Of a stretch of DNA of 64,000 nucleotides, positions 48,402-58,745 are shown in pieces. The position numbers and the translations under genes are program-made. Origin of the DNA: Quercus robur (Eukaryota > Streptophyta > Magnoliopsida > Fagales > Fagaceae); contig NC_065535.1 in assembly GCF_932294415.1 (NCBI RefSeq), positions 10,473,282 through 10,537,281 of the forward strand, in the 5' to 3' direction. Within the stretch, counting starts at the first letter, position 1, and each line of letters begins with the position of its first letter. The notes beneath the pieces are model-generated. The model was given only the letters and a program-made list of their open reading frames with translations. It searched no databases and had not been told where the DNA came from.

Positions 48402-48872
48402 TTAAATGCTAAGTTGAATTTTTAAGTTGTGTCATCAAAATCTATTAGGTTAATCTTAAAGGTAAACAATATTGGGCAGAGTCAAACACTAAAAACTCAA
48501 TAGCAAATGTTACGAAACAACAAATTTCACGATTTTATTTCACAACAGTAAAGTTAGCAAACATTTATTCGTTTTCATATAGACACTGATGTCAATTTTT
48601 TACAGGACTTGTTGATAACCCAAATGCCATAAATTAGGGTTGCTTTTTCATATTTTTGAGAAAAAAAAAAAGTCTAGCCGTGTTCTGAATGTAACAGGAA
48701 CAGCCATCTAGAAGTCTCACAAAATGACCAAACAGCCCCTTATGAAGTACCTTATACCACCTCTATCCCTAGAGATTCGTTTGTTTTACTCAGGTGCCAT
48801 ATGTCAGAGTAGTATCCGTTGGTTGTCTGTCCAAATTGAGTAGTTTAATAACCACAAAAGATTAAAAAAAAA
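48402..48872. other. Gene-free stretch
   Basis: Nothing recognisable on either strand. Confidence 0.4.
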
Positions 48873-49040
48873 ATGATATCTCCGTAATATTTTTACAACA
48901 AATTATAAGTGGTAGATTATTATTGGTTATTATTATTAGAAAAAAAAAAATTTTAGTGTTAAGTTTAAATTTGAACCAATAGCAACTAACCACCTATGAT
49001 TTGTTGTGAAAATATTATGAAAATATTGTAAAGATAACAT
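48873..49040. mobile_element. MITE, family E
   Basis: The left 'gtaatatttttacaacaaat…ggtagattattattggtt' and the reversed right 'ttacaatattttcataatat…tcacaacaaatcataggtgg…ttggtt' are long inverted repeats over about 55 bp. It resembles the copies at 14255-14480 and the MITE split by the solo LTR at 61596-63507. Confidence 0.6.
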
Positions 49041-50351
49041 CTCTTACAAATTATTCCACAATTTTTTAAAAATAATTTTGATGGGATAAATTATGACCAG
49101 TTAACCATTACATATATATATATATATATATTGACAAGTTAGCCAATCATTCTTTGCTGCATTACAATTGTGACAAAAAAATGGTAAAATATTATTGTGT
49201 CATCCACTTTTTCGTACAAATTTCAATGATCCGTTGGTTAAAATGCGGTAGTGGGTTTCTCAAAAAAAAAAACAGTAGTGGCGGTGAAAGAGAGGTTAAA
49301 AAAATAGGACATAATTGATTGGTAACCAATTTGTTTTTGTTTTGTTTTATTTCACAGTACTTCTAAACCGTGCTGTCCTGCTCACCAGCTGTAATTGGAC
49401 GGTTCTGAAAATTTTTCTACCACCCCACGTGCATAATCACCTCCCAAAACAAATTCTAGGTGCAGATTCCAATGCAAACTATGTAACAAATTGACTAATT
49501 TTAGTGAGTTTTGTTTAATCAACTATAGCGGTTTAAAGTCTATACTTATATATTTAAGAATTGAATTTTTTTGGTATATATCATTGTAAGTTTTTTTAAG
49601 ATCTTTTTCCTTCTTTCTGTGTATATGTTAAAAATATTTAGTACTCTAAAAAAAACTATTTTTATTTATTTATTAATTGTTTCTCAAAAAAAAAAAAATT
49701 TATTTACAAAAAGTTTAGTAACTTAAAAATAAAAATTGAGCTTTAAAATAGTTATAAATTAGATTATTAGGCTTAAAAAAAATAACAACATAAACCCTAA
49801 TGGATATATTTGATATGGTAAAATGAGGTGTGTTTTTTGAGGTTTCTTTTGCAATTCTTTTTTTATGTAACAATTTAAATGCCAAAATTATATTAAAATA
49901 TGTTGTGTTTCGCAAAAAATTTAGATTTTTCGAGCATTTTAAATTTATTTTGACAGGCTTTACAAAAAAATTCTCTCTTATTTTACAATACTTTAATTAA
50001 TTAAATAATTAGTATGGCGCATTTAAAGTTTCAAATACATCTCCAATATAGTGCTGTACCACTTAAATGGGCTAATTTTTAATTTGTTATTTTTGAAATC
50101 TCAAAATTTAATATATTACTTAAAGGTTGTAGGGTTTGATTGGTTAGATTTTAGTCTTAATCTTTTTTTTTTTACTAAATATTTTTAGTCTTAATTTTAA
50201 AACCATAGAATCTAATTTGTTATACCTAAATTAGAAGAATTAGAAGCTGAAGGTTTTAAATTTAACTTTTCTTTTTCTCTTGCTTATTTTATTCATTTTA
50301 TGATTTTTTTTTTATAATTAATCTCTGCCCCCCGCTTTCTTCTTTTTTTAT
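49041..50351. other. Gene-free stretch upstream of the bZIP gene
   Basis: AT-rich and without a gene. (TA)n is at 49112-49131. The distal part serves as the upstream region of the bZIP gene; no clear regulatory motif stands out. Confidence 0.4.
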
Positions 50352-50360
50352 TCTATATAT
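50352..50360 (+). promoter_or_regulatory. TATA box of the bZIP gene
   Basis: CTATATATT within a CT/T-rich context (tttattctatatattgcctt), followed about 30 bp later by CT-rich leader sequence (cttcatcaacctcttcctct). It would give a leader of about 660 nt, consistent with the long uORF-bearing leaders of this gene family. Inferred. Confidence 0.5.
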
Positions 50361-50710
50361 TGCCTTCTCAATACCTTCATCAACCTCTTCCTCTTCTCTT
50401 TTCCTTCCTTTCTATAGGTTTCAAGCTTTTCTGTTCTTCTAGCTTCCTCTTGTAAGATCTGAGGTTCTGTTGGTTTGAATTAAAGGAAATTCTGCTTATT
50501 TTGCTCTGTTTTTGTTGGTACCTCTTCTTTGTGTGTTCCAACTCTTTTTAAGGTTTTGATTTCTGTGTTTGGCTGCTAAAACTTGGGTTTTGGATTCAAT
50601 ACCAAAAACCCAGATAGCCAATCTCTGGAAATCTCCATTCCTCACAGCAAAAAGGTTCTTCCTTTTGCTTAGATCTGCTAAAGAAAACTGTGTTCTTGCT
50701 TTGAATCTTG

Positions 50711-50764
50711 ATGCTGAATATATTGTTGTTAATGTTTGAGATTGATGTCTCCAGTTCTCAGTGA
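50711..50764 (+). CDS. Upstream ORF 1 in the bZIP leader (17 aa)
   Basis: ATGCTGAATATATTG… to TGA, 17 residues. It overlaps the start of the conserved uORF in another frame, so a ribosome that translates it bypasses the conserved start. Overlapping small uORFs are known in the leaders of group S1 bZIP genes. Confidence 0.6.
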   Translation: MLNILLLMFEIDVSSSQ

Positions 50765-50870
50765 AATTCTCCGTTCCGGGTTTATGATCAATTCCTCACT
50801 CAGACGCAGGACCCATTTAGTTCAATCGTTCTCTGTTGTGTTCCTCTACTGGTTCTATGTGTTTTCATAA
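50745..50870 (+). CDS. CPuORF1: Conserved peptide uORF (sucrose control peptide) of the S1 bZIP gene
   Basis: ATG to TAA, 41 residues. It begins MSPVLSEIL and ends with the hallmark VQSFSVVFLYWFYVFS just before the stop; the RRRTHLVQ block is also present. This is the conserved uORF of group S1 bZIP leaders (the bZIP11/ATB2 type). In the known system the nascent peptide stalls the ribosome at high sucrose and lowers translation of the main ORF (sucrose-induced repression of translation). It ends 183 nt before the main ATG at 51054. The peptide appears intact, so sucrose control of this gene is expected. Confidence 0.93.
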   Translation: MSPVLSEILRSGFMINSSLRRRTHLVQSFSVVFLYWFYVFS

Positions 50871-50892
50871 ACCATCTTTCATTCCTGCCTGA
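50857..50892 (+). CDS. Upstream ORF 3 in the bZIP leader (11 aa)
   Basis: ATGTGTTTTCAT… to TGA, 11 residues, overlapping the last codons of the conserved uORF in another frame. It lies between the stall site and the main start and could further limit re-initiation. Confidence 0.55.
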   Translation: MCFHKPSFIPA

Positions 50893-51053
50893 ACTTTATA
50901 TAATAATATAGCTATATATATAGTATTATCTCAAATTAGCTAAGTATTATTATTATTATTATTACTAGTATTGTTCTGGGATTTTCAAGACCTTGACTTT
51001 TCTTGAATCTTAATCTCTCTTTGGTGTTAAAAATTGAAAAAGAAAAAAAAAAA

Positions 51054-51527
51054 ATGGCTTCCTCTAGTGGAAATTCTTCAACCCCAACCCTAAACTCAGG
51101 GTCTGAGGGGGACTTGCAGGTTTTAATGGATCAAAGAAAAAGGAAAAGAATGCAATCCAATCGAGAATCAGCGAGGCGGTCCAGGATGAGAAAACAAAAG
51201 CACTTGGATGATCTGATGGGGCAAGTGACACAGCTAAGCAAGGACAATAACCAAATCCTCACAAGCATAAAAATCACCACCCAGCACTTCATGAATGTTG
51301 AGGCTGAGAATTCAATTTTGAGGGCTCAAGTGGTGGAACTGAGTCAGAGATTAGAGTCTCTTAATGGGATCCTGAATTTCATCAACACAACAAGCAGTGT
51401 TGGTGGGGTGTACGGCACTCTTCAAAACACAACTGCTGCCTCAGCTGATAGCTTCATGGACCCCTTGAACTTGCTCTATCATAACCAACCCATCATGGCT
51501 TCTGCAGCAGATATGTTTCATTATTAA
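51054..51527 (+). CDS. bZIP11-like: Group S1 bZIP transcription factor (bZIP11/bZIP44-like)
   Basis: Single exon, 157 aa, ATG at 51054 to TAA. The nuclear basic region is at residues 28-50, with the invariant N36-x7-R44 in NRESARRSR and RMRKQKHLDDL linking to a leucine zipper of about seven to eight heptads (residues 51-107). The N-terminus MASSSGNSS and the C-terminal 'NQPIMAS' are typical of the S1 group (bZIP2/11/44/53). These factors bind ACGT-core elements, usually as heterodimers with group C bZIPs, and control amino-acid and sugar metabolism under low energy. Starts further upstream in the frame are not ATG; the A-rich context (aaaaATGGCT) suits initiation. Translation is expected to be controlled by the uORFs in the leader. 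bZIP11 and bZIP44 types cannot be separated by eye. Confidence 0.94.
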   Translation: MASSSGNSSTPTLNSGSEGDLQVLMDQRKRKRMQSNRESARRSRMRKQKHLDDLMGQVTQLSKDNNQILTSIKITTQHFMNVEAENSILRAQVVELSQRLESLNGILNFINTTSSVGGVYGTLQNTTAASADSFMDPLNLLYHNQPIMASAADMFHY

Positions 51528-53204
51528 TCATCACCATCACTGTGGGCCTTAAAAGATAGAAAATGGGTCAATTTTATGGTTGCATTTTTTTTTCTCCCCT
51601 TATTTGGTGGTGTTTGGTCATGCTTCGTGGTCATAATGAATGGTGAGGAAAATAGAGAGCTATTTTATTGTAATCCCAAAAAAAAATCTGTCTTAGCTTT
51701 ATTATTAGTAGCACCTAGCTAGGAGAACTGTGCGAGAATGGTACGGTCCTGAATGGTGACCGGGTTCTTGGGTGTGTAGAATTTGTAAATGGGTCACTAT
51801 AGTTATGTGTTAAAGGGCTTATTATTATGTATGATGTCTCTCGCTGGACTTATTAATATTTCCATTAATCTTCATGAATTGTATGCAGCAGGTTTTTTTT
51901 TTTTTTTTTTTTAAAAAAAAAATTAGGTAAGAGATATGATTTATATTATTGTTATTTTTATATGTTTGTCCATATCTATGTTAGAGTACGGGAAATATGA
52001 TTTCTCTGTTTTTATGATTATAGAATCCCGGATATCATTTTTAGACTTTACAGAAGCCATTACTTTTTTTGGTGAATACAGAAGCCATTATAAGGTAGAA
52101 TGGTAGGCACAAAACAATATTTTAACTTAGCTGGCCAAAGTATAAACACTTTTTTTGAAAAATACAAATTAGTATTTATTTTGTGTAAATAAAAAAAATT
52201 TAAGTTACTACTAATTTTTACTAAAAGCTTACAAATTGGAGTGATAATAAACAAGCTGAGTACAACATCAATAACATAATAAATAGATACCAAAACTACA
52301 ATAAATTTTACTACAAAATACAGGAAAATTTATTAATTACAATGAATGTGATGCTTAACTTTTTTATTGGGGTTATTTATCAAGTTTTAATTTTTTTAGG
52401 GGGGCTAAGTATAATTATTTTGGATGTAATTTTAAAATTATATATATAAAAAATAAAAATAAAAATCCAGGGGACCATGGTCCCTACTCCCCATCCAGCT
52501 TTGGGTCCATCCTTGATAATAGTATTCAAGACCATGGGAAAACTGCATTGATTCTCCTTCAGTTCTATGAAATTAATTACACTGACTTTTTTTTTGAGAA
52601 GGTAATTACACTGACTTTTCTCTTTGTTTTGAAGTGTATACACTATACAGACATTTTTTTCATATTCAAAACAAACCATACGCTCCTTCCTTCGGCTTTA
52701 ACACTTTTAAATTTTTGTGTTGTCCTATATCCGTGGTTCACAACAGACCTCCCATTTCCCATTATTTAACCACCTATAAAAATAAAATATAAATATAAAA
52801 ATTGACAAATTTATGTTTTTACCTCAATTTTTAAAAAAGATTTTTGGTATCAAACAATACAATGTCAATGGTATCAAAATTCAATAAATGTGACACATAT
52901 AGGGAAAAATAACTAACCCACTAACAATTGAAAGACGTGTTAGTGGGTAGTTATTTTTGTATACTTGTCTTTCGTTTATTGGATTTTGATATGAATAACA
53001 TAGTATCATTTAATACAAAATACTTTTCCAATTTTTTAGAAGCTATTTCTTTCATTCTATTTTTTGTTTTGCACATGTATTGCGCTTATGTATGATATAT
53101 TAAGATGAGTTTAATATTTTCAACACTAATGGTCTGTTTGGATTGAGGGAGAGAGGGGAGTAGAATAAAATTGGAGGAGATTGGACCTAATTTTTGTTAA
53201 AATA
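51528..53204. other. bZIP 3' UTR and gene-free stretch
   Basis: The 3' UTR probably runs to about 51700-51870. A T/A block lies at 51893-51920 (about 19 T then 9 A). At 52570-52620 there is a short duplication (attacactgacttt) around a T-run. At 52870-52990 a weak inverted repeat (caataaatgtgacac…) is seen. No gene. Confidence 0.4.
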
Positions 53205-53880
53205 TTAGAGCACTCAGAATAAGGTTGCTAAAATGACTAAATAGTTATTTTAGCAACCAAAACATCAAAAACACACACTACAGCAAAGAAGGTAAAGCTA
53301 AAAATTTTGAGTGATTGCTACAGTGGGCTGCTATCTCTAGTAGCCTACTGTAGCTGGACGGTATAACAAAAAATATTTTTTTATTCCCCACACGCTCACT
53401 TCTCACTTCACATGCATATTTTTTTTTCTTTTCTCTCTTTTCTTTTCTTTCTCCTCTCTCACTTCTCCTCTACTCTCTCCTCTTAGCTCTAGCCCCCGCC
53501 CATGTGAAATCGGATTGTGGACATTAGTGTTGAGGTGAGATCGGATTTGCAGGCATCAACGTTGAGGTGAGATCAGATTCGTGGGCATTGGCATGGAGAT
53601 AGGATTCATGGGTTTGGGGTTGTCGATTTTGTGATTTGCGAGGTGTCGTCGTGCTTGATGGTGTGGCCATGGGTCTCTTCAATATTTTGTAGTTCGATTG
53701 GTTCGCAGGTTGTGGGTGACTGTGCTTCGATTGGTTCGTGGGGCAATTTGGCCAGTTGGGTTGTGGGTCATGGGTCACAGTAACTGTGCTTCAATGGCTT
53801 GATTGTGGGTCGATTTGTTTAATTTCTATTAAGTTGTGCTGTGTTTATGGTTGTAGTTGAGAAGTAGAATAGGAAGTGTG
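53205..53880. repeat. Decayed DNA-transposon-like repeat
   Basis: Starts with a MITE-like end (attagagcactcagaataag… ttgctaaaatgac) and CTACAG words typical of plant MITEs. It then runs into CT-rich sequence (53425-53495) and a plus-strand G/T-rich stretch with near-duplicated 'gttgaggtgagatcggatt / gttgaggtgagatcagatt' (53530-53580). A related G/T-rich stretch resumes at 54690-54860 after the LTR-like segment, suggesting one element split by an insertion. The minus-strand ORF at 53524-53778 is a by-product. Confidence 0.4.
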
Positions 53881-53904
53881 GGGGCCAATTATTTAGAAGG
53901 TACT

Positions 53905-54670
53905 ATTAAAACTGTATGAATTGGGCCTATGGCCCAATCCGAGGATATCAACCAATCCGATGATGGTCAAATAAGGTTATAATGGGAATGGTGTAAAAAG
54001 AAGAAATAAAGATTGTATGTGATAGTCCAAAATACGTCCGAGGAGAAAAGTCATCTCGGAAACGGAAATCCGAGGTCAGTAAGAATGTCTTATCATCCCA
54101 GACATCCTTCAAGGTTGCATCACAATTAAGAGTCGGACATTGGATAAGGGATGAGCAAAGGGAGGCAACAAATATCTTCAAAAGCTGCTACCTCCACATT
54201 AAATGCCTCCCAACTAACTCTCTGACCGCATTAATGTGGAGGTAATACCTGAACAGTGGTCAAGCAGTCTTACAGCTACTAGTTGATGGTTCTGGGAAGT
54301 GTTGGATGAGACAATAAGAAGTTCCTAGAATCTAACCTACACGTGTATGGTAAGAATGATACCAAGACTGTAATATATAGTATGGAAAGGTGGCCTAAAG
54401 GAGCAGGATCGAAAAAAATCAAGAAATCTTTGTAATGATACGGTGAACTCTTGTAACTTAGTTCATCAACAAGACATTATAACATAAACTTCTCAAGCCG
54501 TGCCGATGACATATTTTCTTATTTTACTTGTGTTTAATGATCTTAATTCAGCAATTTTTATTGTCTTTCTTCTGGAGTAGAACTAGTTTTTTTACCCACG
54601 TTCTATAAATTCATTGTTTGGGCTTGTTGGGCTAAAACCCAATCCTATACTGTGTTCAATTCAAATTCAG
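53905..54670 (+). mobile_element. Probable solo LTR or LTR fragment
   Basis: A block of about 0.75 kb, less AT-rich and unlike its surroundings. It begins near 'tgtatgaattgggcctatgg' and ends near 'gggctaaaacccaatcctat', and shows short mirrored ggcccaat/attgggcc words at both ends. It holds a 14-bp perfect inverted repeat TACCTCCACATTAA (54189-54202) / TTAATGTGGAGGTA (54231-54244) and a TATA-like tatatagtatgg at about 54375. No coding domain is present and exact ends and target duplication are not resolved. It splits a G/T-rich repeat. Confidence 0.4.
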
Positions 54671-56506
54671 TCCTTATAGGAAGGTTGGCTAAATTGTGGG
54701 TTTTTTTTTTCTATGGTTGGTGGTTGTGGGTTGAGAAATGGAAAAGGAAGGTTGTAGGTGGCTGGATTTTATTATTATTTTTATTGTAGTATGTGGTTGT
54801 GGTTGGTGGGGTGATGGTGGAGGTGACGGAGGTGGTTGTTGCTATTGTGTTGATTTTTGCGGTGGCTATTTATTATTATTTAAATAAGTTGTTTATATTA
54901 TTTTAAATGAGTTACCAAAAAAAATAAAGTAATTAATATTGAGTATATTGTAAAAATAAGTTTTTAAATAAATAAATTATTTTTTAAGTTATTCAAACCT
55001 ATATTTATTAACATGCTTTGCTGTGAACGTTATTCTATAATATATATTGTTGTGATTATTGTTGTTAATGACTGGTTTTCACTGGTGGACACGAGAAAGA
55101 AACAGCATACTCGTAGCTATTGCTTAACAGCATTCTTTACGCCTAAGAAGGCAAATTCATTTCTGGCTATCAGTTTCGAGGTAGCTCTTCTCAAAAAAAA
55201 AAAAAAAACAGCTGTTGCATAAAATTGTCACGCTTGATGTCAAGTCAGCTTTAGGAAATCCATAGGAAATTACATCTCCACGTTGAGCACGGAATTTGAA
55301 GTCCACATAAAGAGAGGAGAGAGAACCTGCAATGATATATGAGAACTTTAAAAAGCAGCGAAAGTTCCCATTGAACTTTAAAATATTCCAATTCATAAAA
55401 TAAATAAAAATTAATAAATACCTGGAAACTTTCTTGTTGTTATTATTATGCTGTTAAAAAAATTAATTATTATTTTTTATAAAATATTTTAAAAATAATT
55501 CATAAATCAATATTATTATGACATTTATTCTCTTATTATAATAATAATAATAATTATTAGAATAAAACTGTGAATTTTAGATCAATTGGTATTATAAAGA
55601 GCAATTATCATGCTACATATGTCATATACTTAAATCCAATTGTCTATAAAAAAGAAAGAAAGAGAAAAGAGAGACTTAAAATGGCACATCAAATTCTATT
55701 CCCATTAACAACCCAACACATATGCCTACATGAAAAAAAAAAAAAAAAACTACATTCTCAAAATATATCAAAAATTAAATAAAAAGGGTGAAAAAAATTA
55801 AATTCTATTCCCACTAATCATGCCACACACATACATCTTTTTAAAGCCAGATTTTCAACTTTTTATAATAAAAAAAAAAAGAGCAAAATTTTTTTTTAAG
55901 TCAAAATAAAAAACTTCAAATAAATAAGACATATGATTTATGCTTAAACTATATCTTATACTCGGTTAAACTATATCTTTTTTATTAGTTGGAAAAAAGG
56001 GGCATATATAAAGAGGCTATATATATATATTCAATATAATTATTTAGTATCTGCTTTTTTGTACTTCAAAAAATAAGCCTATCACCTAATTGAAAATGAT
56101 ATGAGAATGACATATTTAGGAAATATAGATAAATTGAGAAATTTAAAACTATTAATCAAATTCTAATCTCACTAACACCACCACAAACACTCCGACTTAA
56201 TAAAGTCACTTTTCAACTTGAAAGATTGGATAAAATAGGTTAAAACATAAAGGGAAAAAGAAAATCAAATTATAAAAGTTAACACACACATTGTACATAA
56301 ACTATAAATACTTGAGATTATGAATTTAAAATATTATATATTTTTTATTTAAAAAAAGAATAACGCATGAGAAAAGATTAGTTATTATAATAAGAGTTGG
56401 GGCCGTGAATTTATATAAGGCGACAAAGATGAATGAGTAGACCTTTTTTTTAGAGGTAGAGTTTCAACCTATGATTTATGAGTGAATAAACCAAGTAGCT
56501 AGTATT
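54671..56506. other. Gene-free stretch
   Basis: AT-rich with A-runs at 55194-55208 and 55734-55749. A short fragment at about 56443-56475 (minus) matches the 3' end of SINE-A (ataggttgaaactct). No gene is recognised. Confidence 0.4.
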
Positions 56507-56525
56507 AGGAATAGAACATTACCAC

Positions 56526-56682
56526 CGTGCATTTTTGGTATGGTGGTCACTTCACTAGTATAAATGCTTGTGGGGTAGGGTGCAAGGGTCGGGATTCAAG
56601 TTTATAGGAGAGAGCTTCACATACATATACATTGAGATTAAGTTAGAGTAAAAATTCTATCTTGTGTAAAAAAAAAAAAAAA
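56526..56682 (+). mobile_element. SINE-C, full-length copy
   Basis: Head 'tttttggtatggtggtcact', box B-like ggattcaagttta, 'tctatcttgtgtaa' and an A tail. The direct repeats aggaatagaacattaccac (56507-56525) and aggaatataacattattac (56683-56701), 16 of 19, are the target duplication. This sets the family's ends: about 157 bp with the tail. Confidence 0.8.
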
Positions 56683-56880
56683 AGGAATATAACATTATTA
56701 CAATGGTTTACATTAGCTATTGTCATTTGGGTAATATCACTTTCATTCTTAATAAAACTTTTATAATGCATTAATCATGATATTAATCATGGTGTAGTAT
56801 AGCAATAAATTATAATAAGTAGCAATCAAAATTGGTGAATACAATCAATTTCCTTGCAACAAAAAGATTATCCATAATGA

Positions 56881-57628
56881 CAACTCCGTTTGTACAACTT
56901 TATTACGCATAACACGCCACGTGACGAGTTATGACAAAAATTATATAAGTTTTTGTGGTTTAAAATATTTTTCATGAACAATTGATTTAAGCTAAAATCC
57001 AAAGAGTACAGGCCCATAACATTAACTTGGGCATTCCTGTAGGTTTAAGTTAGTTAAATTAGTAAAGTTTCTTATCATTCAATAAGAAATTTTGAATTTT
57101 ATTCTCATTTACACTAAAAATCAATTAATATTTTTATACGATGATAAATGACAATCATTATAAACAGATGCAATGAATAGAATATCAACTTCTTAAAAAG
57201 GGGAAAAAAAGGGAAAAAAGGAAAGAAAAAGAGGGCATTCCAAAATGTACGGTATGGCAACTTTGTTTGTACAACTTTACTACTCATAACACGTCACGTG
57301 ACGAGTTATGACAAAAATTGTATAAGTTTTTGTGGTTTAAAATATTTTTCATGGACAATTGATTTAAACTAAAATCCAAAGGGTATAGGCCCATAACATT
57401 AACTTGGGCAGCATTCCTATAGGTTTAAGTTAGTTAAATTAGTAAAATTTCTTATTTTTCAATAAGACATTTTGAGTTTTATTCTCGTTTATACTAAAAA
57501 TTAATTAATATTTTAATACGATGATAAATGACAATCATTATAAACCAATGCAATGAATAGAATATCAACTTCTTAAAAAGTGGAAAAAAAGAAAAGAAAA
57601 AAAGGGCATTCCAAAATTTACGGTATTA
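56881..57628. repeat. 377-bp tandem duplication, each unit with a SINE-A relic
   Basis: The unit starting caactccgtttgtacaactt at 56881 recurs at 57258 (caactttgtttgtacaactt), about 90 percent identical to about 57628. Both share 'gtgacgagttatgacaaaaa' and 'gcccataacattaacttggg'. Each unit contains a decayed SINE-A (ttaagttagttaaattagta … cgatgataaatgacaatcat; about 57040-57190 and 57420-57570). The SINE entered before the duplication. From 57629 to 58405 no gene is seen; a T-run is at 57733-57756. Confidence 0.8.
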
Positions 57629-58405
57629 ACATATTGACACGATTTAATCTCACGGGCTCACAGCTAGCCACTCACCTCCCATCAATTTCAGTGCCATTAA
57701 AGTGAAGATACTCAATCACATGATGATGATAAGTTTTTTTTTTTTTTTTTTTTTTTGATAAGCATGATGATGATAAGTTAAACAATAATTAAAATCGAAA
57801 AGAGACAAATTTTAAGATAGGAAATATAAATAATTATACGCCAATAATTTTTTCCTTGGTTCATTGTACATGGGTTGATTTGGGTTTCTGCATAAATCTC
57901 CTGTCACGCTTTGCTAGTTGCAACTACCAATAGAACAATTACGATATATCGTCAAATCAAAAAAAAAAAAAAAAAACGATATATCGTATTATTTATTAAT
58001 ATCCACCTAACCCTATATATATGCTTGCACTAAAATAATAAAATATACTCCCTATAACATGATGTAGGTCAATTCCTCTTCTTATCTTTTTTGTGCTACA
58101 CTCACGAACTCACACGTCAATGGAGAATGCTCGATGAAGAAGACTAACTTTGCATTATTAATATGTCATATTTATATATTGTGTGCATGGTTTTTATAAT
58201 CTCTGTGCATACATGAACTAAACCTAGCTATGATATTATAATTATCCAGTCTAGGAGTTTAGGTCTGCATCATGTTATAACATTGCGGATGATTAGACAG
58301 AACACAATGAACAGATATTTCTTGTTCCTTTTCTTTTTCTTGTCTAGTTGAACAGAATTTAAATATGTTAGTATTACTCACATTATAGTATTATTTAATG
58401 TTAAT

Positions 58406-58560
58406 TAGATTTCAGTTAGCTTAACTTATAAAATTTATTTTCATCAAATAATAAATTTAAGGTTAGATCCCCTTTTATACAAAAAATTAATTAATGTCTT
58501 GACTAATGATGATGAACAATTATTAGGAGCTAATACCATAAGTTGAAACTCGTTTTGAAA
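58406..58560 (+). mobile_element. Decayed SINE-A copy
   Basis: 'ttcagttagcttaacttataaa' (box A region), 'ggttagatccc' (box B region), 'aattaatgtcttgactaatgatgat' and 'ataagttgaaactc' match SINE-A in order, followed by an A-rich end. No target duplication is seen. Confidence 0.6.
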
Positions 58561-58586
58561 AAATTATTTTATTTTTTTAGGAAAAT

Positions 58587-58745
58587 GTTAACGGATACTC
58601 TAAGGGTATAAGTTTAAGAAATATTTTTAAAAACTTTTTATGGGAAAAAAATTTTTTTTGACAGTTTTTTATATTTTTCATGAAATTTGTGTAAAAACTT
58701 TCCTATAATAATTTATTAATAATTGCCCTTAAGACATCCATTAAC
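58587..58745. mobile_element. MITE-D copy 4 (best ends)
   Basis: The left GTTAACGGATACTCTAAGGG and the reversed right GTTAATGGATGTCTTAAGGG are inverted repeats with four mismatches in 20. The interior is A/T mirror sequence. Other members are at 37913, 39175 and 40457. Confidence 0.65.

Noticed and set aside
53524..53778. 84-aa minus ORF rich in P, N, S, T
   Set aside because: Low-complexity reverse of a G/T-rich repeat; no domain.
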